In this document: one piece after another, positions 30,454 through 41,222 of the stretch
How positions within the stretch are numbered: position 1 is the stretch's first letter
Layout of the letters: each line of letters begins with the position of its first letter
Source: Nemertoderma westbladi
Taxonomy: Eukaryota; Xenacoelomorpha; Nemertodermatida; Nemertodermatidae
DNA: 64,000 nucleotides
Assembly: GCA_032718475.1 (NCBI GenBank)
Contig: JAUCBJ010001863.1
Location: 1 to 64,000 of the forward strand
Reading direction: 5' to 3'
Notes under the pieces: model-generated
What the model was told of the DNA's origin: nothing
Seen by the model: only the letters and a program-made list of their open reading frames with translations
The model's database searches: none
Program-made: the position numbers and the translations under genes

Positions 30454-31600
30454 CTTTATATTTATAAAAATAATTATATATTTAATTATAATATTTTTAT
30501 TTAGGCCTATAATTAATATATTTATAGGCCTATTATTATCAATTGTTTATATTTTTTTTCATCTGGTGCAGCATTTCACAGATAGCTGGCACAGGATTTT
30601 TTGCACCTGGCGTGGCACGTGGCAGCGTGGCCTTGCACCGACAAACCGAGCCGGCGCAAGGTTTTTTTTCACCCGGCGTGGCTTTTCTTTCACAGAGCTG
30701 GCGCAGGATTTTTTGCACCCGGCGTCGCGTTCGGCGCAGGAAATTTCAACTTTTCAATAGGGCGCGGTAGGCCTACATAAATAATGAAAAAATTTATAAA
30801 GTGTTTTCAAATGGCAGAATGGGCATGGCAGCATGGTGCTGTGGTGTTTTATGCACCAAACAGATAGGCCTAAATAAATGGCAAATGTGGACTCTCAGAC
30901 CGGATAATCCCTGTCCCATTTTACCCCGTCCCCCGTCCCATTTTACCCCGCCTTACAGCCTTAGCTGCTTAGCCTAGAGGCCTGCTGTAGCAGTAGGCTG
31001 GTAGGCCTGTCCTGTCGGTGACCGCGACTGGTAGGCCTATTGCAGTATTGCTTGGCTAGGCCAAGCTGCCAATGCCATGAACCGATTACAAATTAGGCCT
31101 GCTATTTTATTATTATTATTTTATTACCGGTAGGCTATTTCTGTAGGCCTACCGGTACCGGTATTTACATTTACAATACACAGCAATATGCCCAGATGCC
31201 TACCGGATAACGGTACCGGTAGCGCGGTACAGAGGTAGGGCACATGCAAGGGCAGTAGGGTAAGAGCAAGCGGTAACTAATTGACTGCTGGAATGGCGAA
31301 AAATGCTGACATGTGCCACGCCGGGCAAAGTGCCAGAACAGCAGACAGGCAGAATCCAGAAGGCCCGGCACAGACAGACAGAGCACAGAGATGTGCTGCG
31401 CTGGTGCAGAATTGGCAATCAGGCTTAATACAGCGGTATTGATCCAGAGATCAATAACACCAATTCAGCATTTGCAATTCAATTGCCAATATCCAGATAT
31501 CAGAATCTGCCAATACTGCTATAGGCCTACTACATGCAGAATTCAGTACCATACCACCACCCTTATGCCTAAGTGCTTAAATTAAAGGCGGTAAAGTTTA
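30454..31600. other. No supported exon; AGGCCTA- and ACCGGT-rich interior of inner element
   Basis: 30560-30760 is GC-rich with three CACCCGGCGTGGC-like repeats and antisense-prone open frames. 31000-31230 has many AGGCCTAC and ACCGGTACCGG palindromes. Upstream exons of the DUF4806-like gene could lie here but none could be delimited. Confidence 0.45.
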
Positions 31601-32360
31601 TTGACCAATAGAAATTGATGACGATGTGGAGCCCCATGTGCGTTTTTCACTCAAATGCAGATCCCTATAAACTGGTATGCTTCGGCAATAGATACACCTC
31701 CAATTATAACTCATTATACACCAGTGGAAACAATATATTCTAACACTGGCGAATATGTGGTGTCATATATTAAATTTAGACAAACCAATTTCAGCGCCAC
31801 TTATTAACCAATTATACGCCAGTGGAAACCATATATTCTATCACTGGTGAATATATGTGGTATCATTTATAAAAATTACGGACAAATTCAAGTGCAGCGC
31901 CACTCATACACCTGACGCCATTCTACACCAAACGTACACCGATATACTGTAGCACTGGATCATTTTTTACTGGGTAGCTTCTATGCAACAACTGGCCAAC
32001 ACACAAGTATCACTTTGTTGCCCGCAATAATATTGTTCCCCGAGAATGCCTCTGCCTCTCAGTTAACTTACCACGAGCTGTCAATCAGGAATAACTATAT
32101 TATAATATTATATTATTAGGAATAACTAATTATTTTCTCAAAGAATTAAAAGTGCCGCAAACTACCTCAAAGTGACATTTCTCAAAGAATTCAAAGAATT
32201 CAAAGTGCCTAAAAGCAGGAAATCACTTTGAGATTCCCAACTAAAAGTGTCTACAAGAATTCAAAGCGGCCGTTGGGAGTAATGTAATGACTTTTAGACA
32301 CTTTTAGAAAAACTTTGAGAAAATCTCAAAGAACAGATGCACTTTGAGACCCCGACTGTA

Positions 32361-32870
32361 TGTCTGTCCGTCAATAAAAAGCATACTATCTTTCTAAAAA
32401 ATTATCTGTAAGGGTTTTCGTGGTCGGTGACTTCATTTATGATGTCATAAATTAAATTTGGCCTTGTCGGTTCTGTCTGTATGCCTGTCAGTATGTCTGT
32501 CAAAATATAACCGACAGTCTGACAGCCAAACAGACAATTTCGAAGACATCAAATGTTAAAATTGACACTCGAAATGAATTCTGTGACCAGGGAACCCCTA
32601 TAGCTAAACTATTAGCAGCTAAATGGTGTGCCTTTTTCTTATATTTGACAGGCAGATAGTCGGATAGTCTGAAAGACCGACAGACAGACATACATGCACA
32701 CTAGATTTCATTAAAAGTAAAAACTGACCTCAGTAATGAAATCAGCGACCGGGAAAACCCCCACAGCAAAAATCTTATCATGGTTTTGTGCTTTCTTGTT
32801 ACAAGATATATTGACAGACATTCATTCACATATTATTATGATAATTAAAACTTACTTACTTACTGAAAAG
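32361..32870. repeat. Third, diverged copy of the TCTGTCCGTC region
   Basis: Aligns with 4605-5080 and 25430-25910 (TGTCTGTCCGTCAATAAAAA onward) but is clearly more diverged than those two are from each other. Confidence 0.75.
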
Positions 32871-33129
32871 TAAAGACGTGACACTGAAAATAGTGAAAGA
32901 TAAGAAGTGGTACTTGAAAAGTAAAAACTATTTCTTAGATTTCCACAAATAATAGAAAACTCGTGCAATGCAATATTTATCCAAAAATAGGCAGGCCTAT
33001 GCAAATATTAGAATAAAAGAATGCATTCTAAATTCATAAAAATTAACATTTATTTTTCTAATATAGAACCCTTATGAATCGTATAACGCGGGAAACAATA
33101 TGTCGCACAACAATTACTATTGGATATAT

Positions 33130-33500
33130 TTACAAAATTTGGTGCCGGGCACCAAATTTTACACCCACCGCCAAAAAATGCGATTTTGAGATGTCTAGTG
33201 ACCCCAAGATGTCACAATCAATTTATCTATTTCAAGTATTTTCAAAAATTGGTGCTAGCACCAAATTTTCCACCCACCACCGAAAAATACAAGTTTGAGA
33301 TTTCTAGTGTCATTTTTAAAAATTTAATTACTTTCAGAATCGCCATAAACCAGTATAACGCAATATGTTAGTTAAACAATATGAAACAATATGTTACAAT
33401 CAATTCATCTATTGCAAGGATTTTCAAAAAGTGGTGCTACAGTAGCACCAAATTTTCGACCTACCGCGGAAATATAGAAGTTTGAGATGTCTCATGCCAT
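33130..33500. repeat. Tandem repeat with GGTGCTAGCACCAAATTTT cores
   Basis: Three imperfect units start near 33140, 33250 and 33432. Each has a small palindrome (GGTGCxxGCACC) followed by CACCCACCGCC-type and GAGATxTCTAGTG words. No coding potential. Confidence 0.65.
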
Positions 33501-34589
33501 TTTTATATATTCCATGGAATTCATAACCCTCATAAAACCATACAACACAAGAATCAAGAAAACAATCATCTTTACAATTTGCCATATTATGTATATTTCT
33601 ATCCCCTTTATGCATGATGTTGCACTAGTGCAACAGTGGTGCAAAAAGTGCTAGTATATTTTTTAAAAAAAATTTCCCAATTTTTAGGTTTTTTACACCT
33701 AAATGACTGTGAAAAACACCAAAATAATTTTTTTCTATGGAGCATCAATAATTCATGCAGTAAAGGGTTAAGTTGTCAATCACCAAGTTATTATTATGAA
33801 AACAATAAAATAGGACATGGGGTCTTCTTCCCTCAGATACTACCTAGCATTTAGGGCCACTTGGGCCACTGTTAGTACTCAGGCACTAAGTTACCTGGCC
33901 TATACAGTAGCTATAGATTTATTGCATCCAATGGGAGTATTGTAATCAATAATAATTTTATGAAAGTTATATTAAAGACTTTCATATTTAAATATAAATG
34001 TTTTATATTGTAACTTTTGGCAAATTGAAATAATTTACTTTCTTACCCAGATTTCAGCGTTACGTAACGATTATTCCCGAACCCCCCCACCCCCTCTGTA
34101 ACAAAATAGTAACGTTTCAGGCAGACCCCTCCCCCCCTTCTGAGCGTTACGTAATATGTGAACAGCCCCTATGCTATATATCTACTATAACTGTATAATT
34201 CTATATCTAATATAATTATAGTATAATACTATAATTGAAACCGCTGAGTAATATATATAAACTCAAGTAATATATATAATCTTTAAACCCAGTACCAGTG
34301 TGGACAGAGTGTTTGTAGAACTGCGTGATGGTTATGGCTCCTCAGTTGCCCGTCTGAGCCGCTTTGTATATTATATCACACAATACAAATGTAATGACGA
34401 AAACATGTTGCAGAAGTGACTGCAGAAGTACTTCTCCTGGAACAGTCGACGAAAAGTTGGAAAAATCGGGATTCAGATCCCTTCTTGCGGAGGGGTCATT
34501 CGGTCCTCCCTATCTGGAACTACTGGGGTTCTTGAGGCGCTGACAACCGGTAGTCCCCTCAATCTAGCCAGTCATGGTGCATGTCTGGT
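33501..34589. other. No gene; one MITE fragment
   Basis: AT-rich DNA. 34046-34172 contains CAGCGTTACGTAACG at the left and GCGTTACGTAATATGTGAAC at the right, with C-rich runs between. This is a common type of short inverted-repeat transposon end. Nothing else was recognised. Confidence 0.45.
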
Positions 34590-35040
34590 AGGGTGTTACA
34601 AAAATCACTTTTTTGCCCCAATTGCTTGGAAACTTCGACATATTTTGCCATTTTAATATAGAAGTGCAATGCAAAAAACCGTTTTGAAAAAAAATTAGTG
34701 GGAGAGGTGTCAAACGAGTCACAAAATCTGAGAAATTTAACTAAATATACCAGTTTTAATTTACTGATAATTTTAGCGCTACAGTAGATGATTGCAATGA
34801 TCTGAAACTCATGTTATGTAATGCATATATCATGGGCTTTCCAATAACGTTTTTTGCCTTGTGAAATTGACAAGATCACATGTGTCACATTGAGTTTGAA
34901 AAATTGAATTTTTTAAAAAAATCTGATAAATTTAACAAAATATAGCAGTTTTAATTTACCGATAAATCTAGCGACAGATGATTGCAATGATCTGAAACTC
35001 ATGTTATGTAATAATACATTTATCATTTTTACAATTTCAA
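34590..35040. repeat. Left long inverted repeat (about 450 bp)
   Basis: It starts AGGGTGTTACAAAAATCAC and contains two tandem copies of a unit of about 240 bp with ATGATTGCAATGATCTGAAA. Its reverse complement, again as a tandem pair, is at 36890-37391. Confidence 0.8.
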
Positions 35041-35414
35041 AATTGAAGATCTAAATGTATGAAAACTGAGTGTGTGAATCTCCTTACCAGTACTACGCAC
35101 CTACTTCATCTACTACTGTTACTCCATGACCCTTTTGCTTCATTCATAAAGGCCATGCAACAAAGTACTGAAGTACAGTAGGACAGTTTACTACAACAAC
35201 AACAGTACAATAATATTAAATTGCAGCATTTCCACAATTACATATAATTTAAAATTACAAATTTAATAATAGGTGATTTTGTTCAATTCGTGCAGTTAAA
35301 CCGGTCTGGTAGGCCTACTACCAATTTTTGGACGGAATACTGCCAATGTCGGAAGACTGCTAAAATCGGTAGGCCGGTACGCAGTCAGTAAGCCCGACTC
35401 AATGTGAGCAGTCA

Positions 35415-36895
35415 ATGAAGAGAACAAACATTTGGCTCATCAACGCGACATCACCAGGAAGAAACTCGAGATGGAACAACACAAGGAGGCATTAATTCTA
35501 GAACAACAAAGACAGTTGGCTGCGGCCAAATCGCAACAGGAGGCCTATGAATTGGAGGATCGACAGCAAATGGATTGCTCAAGAACTCGAGCAGGCTCAA
35601 TCCCTGCTAAACAATGAGACGGCGCTGAGTCACTAATCAGCAGCCTGAACCATCGATTGTGCGCTTCAAAGAGATACATGGAGCCAACCCCATAGAAGCA
35701 CATCAACATTATGCGCAATAAATCTATAGACTGGTAGCCAAGGATTGGTTGGACCCAGTGGATGTTGGGACTCCTGGAAACCAGGTAAGTCACCCCGGAG
35801 GTTGCCATGAGCCCGAACCTAGAGATCAATTAGAACCAACCACATCTACGACCTCAAGTAGAGTCTGGTAAAGATTTGTGACTAACGAAGGCGATCAAGC
35901 CGAGTGGGATGGAGCTCGAGACTGTGAGCGGTTTAATCCAAGTCCTACTCCAGGTAAGCCCAAGATCCATATGTATAAATTAAATTTAGCAATTAGGGAA
36001 GGTAATAAGGAGGTGTGGGATGAAGTCATCCATAGAAAAAGGTAAAGTCCAACATATTCAGTCACAAGTCCAACAGGTACAGGGACAAGTTCAAACTGTA
36101 TGTAGTGTTGTGCAAGAAGTGTAGCAAAGAAATCAAAGAACGTCAAAGTGCAGGTGGATAAGGAGTTCGACCGTGTTAGGTGTAATATCCCTGAGGTCAA
36201 TGACCATGTAGAGCGAGCTCAACAGGAGAATGAAAAAGTTAGAGTACAGGAACAACAGAAGAACAAAAGAATGTCCTGAAGACTATCCCAAGTTTAAAAC
36301 ACCACAATTGCAATAATGCCCAGTTATAAATATTCAGACAGACTGACTATAGACCACCAGTCAGTGAGAAGGTAACCTATCACAGGACGAATTCGCGGAC
36401 TCGTCACACAGGTAAGTTATCCTACCCATCCGTTGGAACCGATTCCAACTGATGTCCAACAACGGGTAAGAAGGGAAGACAATACTATGGTCAACTCAAT
36501 CGCAGTGGAGTTTTTTAGGTTCAGTGCGAGACACAGTCTTCCTCCATTACATCCTCCGCACTTCACTGGTTTATCTAAACATTGGAGAACCTTCATCAAC
36601 TATATCAAGACCAATGTCGCACAACAGGATTTCTCACCGACTGAGAAATTCAACTACTTATACCAACAGTTGAGAGGTCAACTGAAGGAATTGGTGGTAC
36701 GTAATTTGTAATTAGGTAATTAGTAATTTGGTGTCATCACCTATAAACGTCGTTTATAGGTGATGACACTGAGGTGGCTTATGACAGGTTAGTTACTGTG
36801 TATGGCGGCAATGTAAAGATGGCCAGGTCAGTAATAGTTGAACTAACTCAGGGGGGACCAGCACATTCCCATATAGAATTAGTTAAGTTTTCAAA
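35415..36895 (+). pseudogene. BEL/Pao-type gag relic
   Basis: Fragmented plus-strand frames. 35432-35617 gives a charged helical segment (LEMEQHKEAL, LEQQRQLAAA) like the N terminus of BEL/Pao gag. 36433-36711 gives LPPLHPPHFTGLSKHWRTF and PTEKFNYLYQQLRGQLKEL, which matches the LPKFxG...W...F, then L...EKFNYL..L.G.A pattern of the BEL gag core. After a 60-bp palindrome-bearing insertion it resumes with TEVAYDRLVTVYGG. Many stops between make it non-functional. It belongs to an old retrotransposon of uncertain host range and no protease or RT was found. Confidence 0.6.
36731..36769. repeat. Perfect 19-bp palindrome within the gag relic
   Basis: GTGTCATCACCTATAAACG, one T, then its exact complement. 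It lies in the stretch that interrupts the gag reading frame. Confidence 0.9.
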
Positions 36896-37391
36896 CTCAA
36901 TGTGACACCTCTGATCTTGTCAATTTAAGAATGCAAAAAACGTTATTGGAAAGCCCATGATATATGCATTATGCATTACATAACATGAGTTTCAGATCAT
37001 TGCAATCATCTATCGCTAGATTTATCGGTAAATTAAAACTGCTATATTTTGTTAAATTTCTCAGATTTTTTTTAAAAATTCAGTTTTTCAAACTCAATGT
37101 GGCACATCTGATCTTGTCAATTTCACAATGCAAAAAACGTTATTGGAAAGCCCATGATATATGCATTACATAACATGAGTTTCAGATCATTGCAATCATC
37201 TATCGCTAGATTTATCAGTAAATTAAAACTGCTATATTTTGTTAAATCTCTCAGTTTTTGTGACTCGTGTGACATCTCTTCCACTAAATATTTTTCAAAA
37301 CGGTTTTTTGCATTGTACTTCTATATTAAAGTGTCATTATATGTCAAAGTTTCCAAGCAATTGGGGCAAAAAAGTTATTTTTGTAACACTC
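36890..37391. repeat. Right long inverted repeat (about 500 bp)
   Basis: Reverse complement of 34590-35040, ending AAAAATAACTTT-type sequence and GTAACACTCT. It contains two tandem copies of the unit with ATCATTGCAATCATCT. Confidence 0.8.
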
Positions 37392-38001
37392 TAAATTGTC
37401 TGGCCTCCAACTTGTCCGAGAGTAGCCTGATCCAGGATGCCACATCCGATGCGAGAATGGAGTCAGCCATCAAATCCATCAGTCCATCCCCACTGAAAAG
37501 TATTGTATCTAACAATATGATCATGGTGGTACAGCCCAATCTTACTTTTCTTAATTTTTTTTTCAATTACAATCTTAATTTTCTTTACATCAGTTAGGTT
37601 CTGTAAACTCCTCTTGAAAGATTCATATCAACTCAGCTTTGCTATTATCCTCTTATTTCCTCTTTGCTACTGTAGTTTACTGAAACCAATATCCATATAT
37701 TATTAGGCAACGGCTGGTATCCAATGAACCTTTTTAGTAGGAGAGTTTGTGTTGGTCTATCAGTCCGTTACTTATAATCAGAAAATAGACCAATTATTTA
37801 TTCATATAAACTGATCCCTTTGTTAACTTTGAGCTACTTGGCTTCCACTAAGCTTACAGCAGACAGTATCTAATGTGTACTGTAGGTGTGTATTAGTATT
37901 ACTTGTGTAGAAATATAGGGTATGTTTCTGTCATTATTAAAGTCATTCACAGAAGATTATATTTTCGTTTGTGTAATAAAATTATTTATCACAACTCTAC
38001 A

Positions 38002-38109
38002 ATGTCAATAAAGGAAACTCTCCTACTCTTAGCTCTGGCAGCTCTTTTAGCTGTGGAGTGCAATGGAGACAACAACGAGGACTCCAACAAATTAGTTGAA
38101 AGAGACAAT
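38002..38109 (+). CDS. Signal-peptide first exon of an unidentified secreted protein
   Basis: ATG at 38002 opens 36 codons: MSIKETLLLLALAALLAVEC followed by NGDNNEDSNKLVERDN. It ends exactly at a consensus GTAAGT donor in phase 0. The hydrophobic core with a short polar n-region and a cleavage site near ECNG is a textbook signal peptide, and the mature part begins acidic. The upstream part of the same open frame (from 37903) lacks coding character. No second exon could be recognised in the next kilobases, so the gene is only a candidate. Later exons might lie in unrecognised sequence or have been lost. Confidence 0.5.
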
Positions 38110-40224
38110 GTAAGTTTGTTCTCAAAGCAGATTTGTCATATGTTTAGCTTTACAACAATGTTTGTAAAACCACTCCCCTGGCTTCCCTCTATTTACCCCC
38201 TATTTGTCTCAGCCTACAACCCAGCCCTCTCTATATAAAGAAGAATGTATGAAGAATTAATTTTGTAAACTGTAAATATACTATAAAACTTCTGAACATG
38301 CACTTTTCTGAACGTCCAACTTTGGGACAGCCAAGCATCAGGAAGATGGCCGCCTAGACCGTTAGGCCGTCAGCAACGCAGGGAAAAGATGTCCACAACA
38401 CGCTAGCGCCCACATTAGATTAGACCGCGCTCCCCCTTCGCCCTTCGAAATACTCCACTTGCCATGCAGCGCCCGCTTTATGAGGAAGGTAAGACTTTGT
38501 TTGACGCCCTTGGCCGACGTAAGACCTATAGATCAGGGTAAGCGTGACGCCGTCCTGGATTTAGGATGAAATAACTATGTTCTAGGCAGAACCCCCTTGT
38601 CAGTATTACGAATCCCTGGGTTACCTGTATACCTCATAGGTGCGAGCTATTGCTGTCCGTCAGTACACGAGTACATATTAGGTACAGACAGCATACGTTC
38701 CATAATTTAGTGATTCGCAGTACTGACCGTTTGGCACCGGTTCGCTTTGTAGAACATACATTAGTACCCCCCCCCCCCCCCCCCCCCTGCCTGAAGTTAG
38801 TTATTTGATCAGGCAAGGAGCATTTCTGCTACCGGCACACCGCTTGGCCTAGGGAGGTTTTATTAATATCCTACCGCGCCTTGCCACGTACTGATAGGTA
38901 TTTGCTGTTAACTACCGCAGCAACAAAGTTCTAGAATCAAATTTGTATACCAGATCAGCTAACGTACGGTAGCAATTAATCCCTATTTCTTATCTTACAA
39001 CCAGAATCTGGTATTTGTGCCGATCACGGGTGTAGTTACTAACACCGTGGTTGCCCAGTTGAGTTGTGGATAGGAAGGAGAGAGCTTTGACGTCATTTGT
39101 AAGTATAAAGTTCTACAAAACGCGACTAGCTTATTTTAGTAGCTAGCGCACGGTATTGTTTCGGTCAGAGAATTACTAAAACCTAGTAAAAAATGATATA
39201 CACCAAAATTGTTTTATTGTAACACACCCACACACACACGCCCTAAAACATATTTACCCTTAGAGTTATACTAGATAGCGCACTTTAGATCACTTTAGGC
39301 AGAGTATATCTATAACTTACCATTCGTATTTGTAAAATTCGGATCAGATATTTAGTTACGGCAAGGGAGTGTGGGGCGAGACACGTATGGCGAGCCATCA
39401 GCGAACTGATATAATTATACTATGGCCGTTTCTCAAAAGTCTGTGTGTGACGTGTGTGTGTGTGTGTGTGTGTGTCGGTAGCCATAAATGTCGGAAGCCA
39501 TAATCGAAGTTAATATCTTCAGCTAAATTGTACGATTGAATCGAATTATTTCGATTCTTCTATCGGTAATTAATTATTTAGGGGGGTAACATTTATCCCA
39601 TCCCCATCTGGTATAAAATTAACATGGGTAGATTCGCCGTGTCCCATTCTATCAAAGTCTTTACTTTATACTCGAGATTAATGTCAAGTTTTATAGTTAT
39701 TTATTGATTTACAATTAAAATTGCATTTTTATCAATTAATTCACACGCAGGCTCTAACCGCCTAATGACAGTCAATACGGAGTAATTCCTTCCCGTGTCT
39801 TAGCAACGCTGCGAATGTCCTGAGGCCTGTTAGAGGCAGACTGCTGCTGGTTGGGGATGGTTGGGCATTAATTCCCTATCCATTCACTCACTCTCCATAG
39901 AACTGGCTGACTGGGGGTGTGTGTGTGTGTTTAGGTATCAGTTATTCAATGACATTAATATTATTACTAATGAAGGAATACTCAATAGTGCTCCTTCAAT
40001 ACATCTCAACAGACATCAATTCATTGCCTGTGCCTACCAACGCGTGCTCCATAACATAACAACATATATCCTTGGTTTCCATCACCTCTCACCACAATTA
40101 TTATTAGTAATTAAAAGTTTCAATTCGGTTTGTCGTTCCGTTATCTGGTTATTCAGTTATTGCATTATTAATAAATAAATGTTTTAAAATATATCTTACG
40201 AAATATGGTTAATAATTAAAACTT
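38110..40224. other. No supported exon; possible LTR or promoter fragment
   Basis: 38340-39200 is GC-richer and unlike its surroundings. At 39087-39108 it carries a CRE-like TGACGTCA closely followed by TATAAAG, the layout of an LTR or gene promoter, but no paired LTR was seen. There is a poly-C run at 38766-38786, CA/TG microsatellites near 39228 and 39452-39474, and a short GT repeat near 39916. Confidence 0.45.
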
Positions 40225-40626
40225 GTCGCTAACATTCTCACTATGGGGGTTTTAAGGAGTGCTGATTACATTTCTGATGTCAGTTTTCACGTTTACATAA
40301 ATCTAGTCTGTCTGTCTGTCGGTCATTCTGTCAGTCAGTCAGTCTGTCAAAACTTAAAAAAGAATACAAACTAACTAACATTCTCGTTATGGGGGTTTTA
40401 ATGGGTGCTAAGTTTATTTCAGATGTCAGTTTTCACGTTTAAAAAAAATCTAGTCTGTCTGGCTGTCGGTCTTTCTGTCAGTCAGTCTGTGAAAACTTAA
40501 GAAAGTATACTAACTAACCAACATTCTCGCTATGGGGGTTTAAGGGTTGCTGATTTCATTTCTGATGTCAGTTTACACGTTTACATAAATCTAGTCTGTC
40601 TGTCTGTCGGTCTCTCTGTCAGTCTG
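40225..40626. repeat. Tandem array of about 135-bp units rich in GTCTGTCTGTC
   Basis: Three units each contain ACATTCTCGCTATGGGGGTTT, a GATGTCAGTTTTCACGTTTA segment and a run of CTGTCTGTCGGTC words. Related to the TCTGTCCGTC regions. Confidence 0.75.
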
Positions 40627-40802
40627 AACTACTGTACTGTGGTTGGCATTACGCCATATACCTAACACTAATAATACAGTCTACAATACAGCCTATCTAC
40701 AGTACAGAATGGATTTTTTGCCACGAAGAGCAATAAATGTCATTAATACTATCCACCAGTATACCTACTCCAAGAGCCTTCCAATAAAACATGTATTCCA
40801 GC

Positions 40803-40857
40803 ATGACGTCCACTGCACGTCTTCGTGCTGTCCATTGTGACGTGCAGTGGACGTCAT
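40803..40857. repeat. Perfect hairpin, 19-bp stem, 17-nt loop
   Basis: ATGACGTCCACTGCACGTC, then 17 bases, then its exact reverse complement. The arms contain ACGTCA (CRE half-site-like) at both ends. No gene is adjacent. Confidence 0.85.
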
Positions 40858-40969
40858 AGGCTCTAAGGGGTTAAGTTAATTCTATGATATTCGCATTATT
40901 CATAAATCAAAGAAACTTATTTATTACATGTGAAAAAAGTTATACTTTTTACCATGTAATACGTGGAAC

Positions 40970-41110
40970 TACTGGACATAACATATTAAAATGTATGGCG
41001 TAGGGACTTACTGAGAAATAATGTCGCACTGCAATGGAAAATATGTCGCCCTGGCGATTTGGTAACAGTGCGAAATTAATTCCATACAAATAAATAAAAA
41101 ACCTTAAATT
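40970..41110. repeat. Dispersed repeat, ATGTCGCCCTGGCGATTTGG type
   Basis: Shares TAATGTCGCACTGC, ATGTCGCCCTGGCGATTTGG and GTGCGAAATTAATTCC with 46020-46150 in the intron of FREP gene B. 41160-41222 beside it is a GGAGCCGGAGC low-complexity stretch ending GTTGCATCCCT, which looks like a hAT-type terminus. Confidence 0.65.
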
Positions 41111-41222
41111 ATTTTATTCGAATTTCAACAACTTTATCTCCGGATTGACTCCGAATTAATATGCCCGGAGCCGGAGCCAGTATAATGGGCCGGAGCTCCG
41201 GAGCCGGAGCTGTGTTGCATCC

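Larger units (their letters stand above)
27972..31974. mobile_element. Inner 4.0-kb TIR element, TAG target duplication, carries a gene
   Basis: The ends are CCCAGTAAAAAATG and its reverse complement, flanked by TAG (27969-27971 and 31975-31977). Subterminal regions on both sides are rich in CCAGTG, CACTGG and GCGCCA words, as in many cut-and-paste elements. A 3-bp duplication is compatible with CACTA-type or Harbinger-type elements, but the termini fit neither well, so the superfamily is left open. It contains the spliced DUF4806-like gene and the MITE at 28572-28838. Confidence 0.7.
26277..32358. mobile_element. Outer 6.1-kb TIR element, TA-flanked, with nested transposons
   Basis: The ends are inverted repeats starting CAGTCGGGGTCTCAAAGTGC, and about 45 of the first 46 bp match. 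The subterminal regions keep repeating CAAAG and CTAAAAGTG words. Both ends abut TA (26275-26276 and 32359-32360) and the termini start CAGT, which fits the Tc1/mariner superfamily, although 6 kb is far beyond the usual 1.3-2.5 kb. No transposase was found. The excess length comes from nested elements. The flanks do not match each other as an insertion into one site would: the left flank is duplication copy 2, and the right flank is a third TCTGTCCGTC region. Later rearrangement is therefore likely. Confidence 0.8.
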
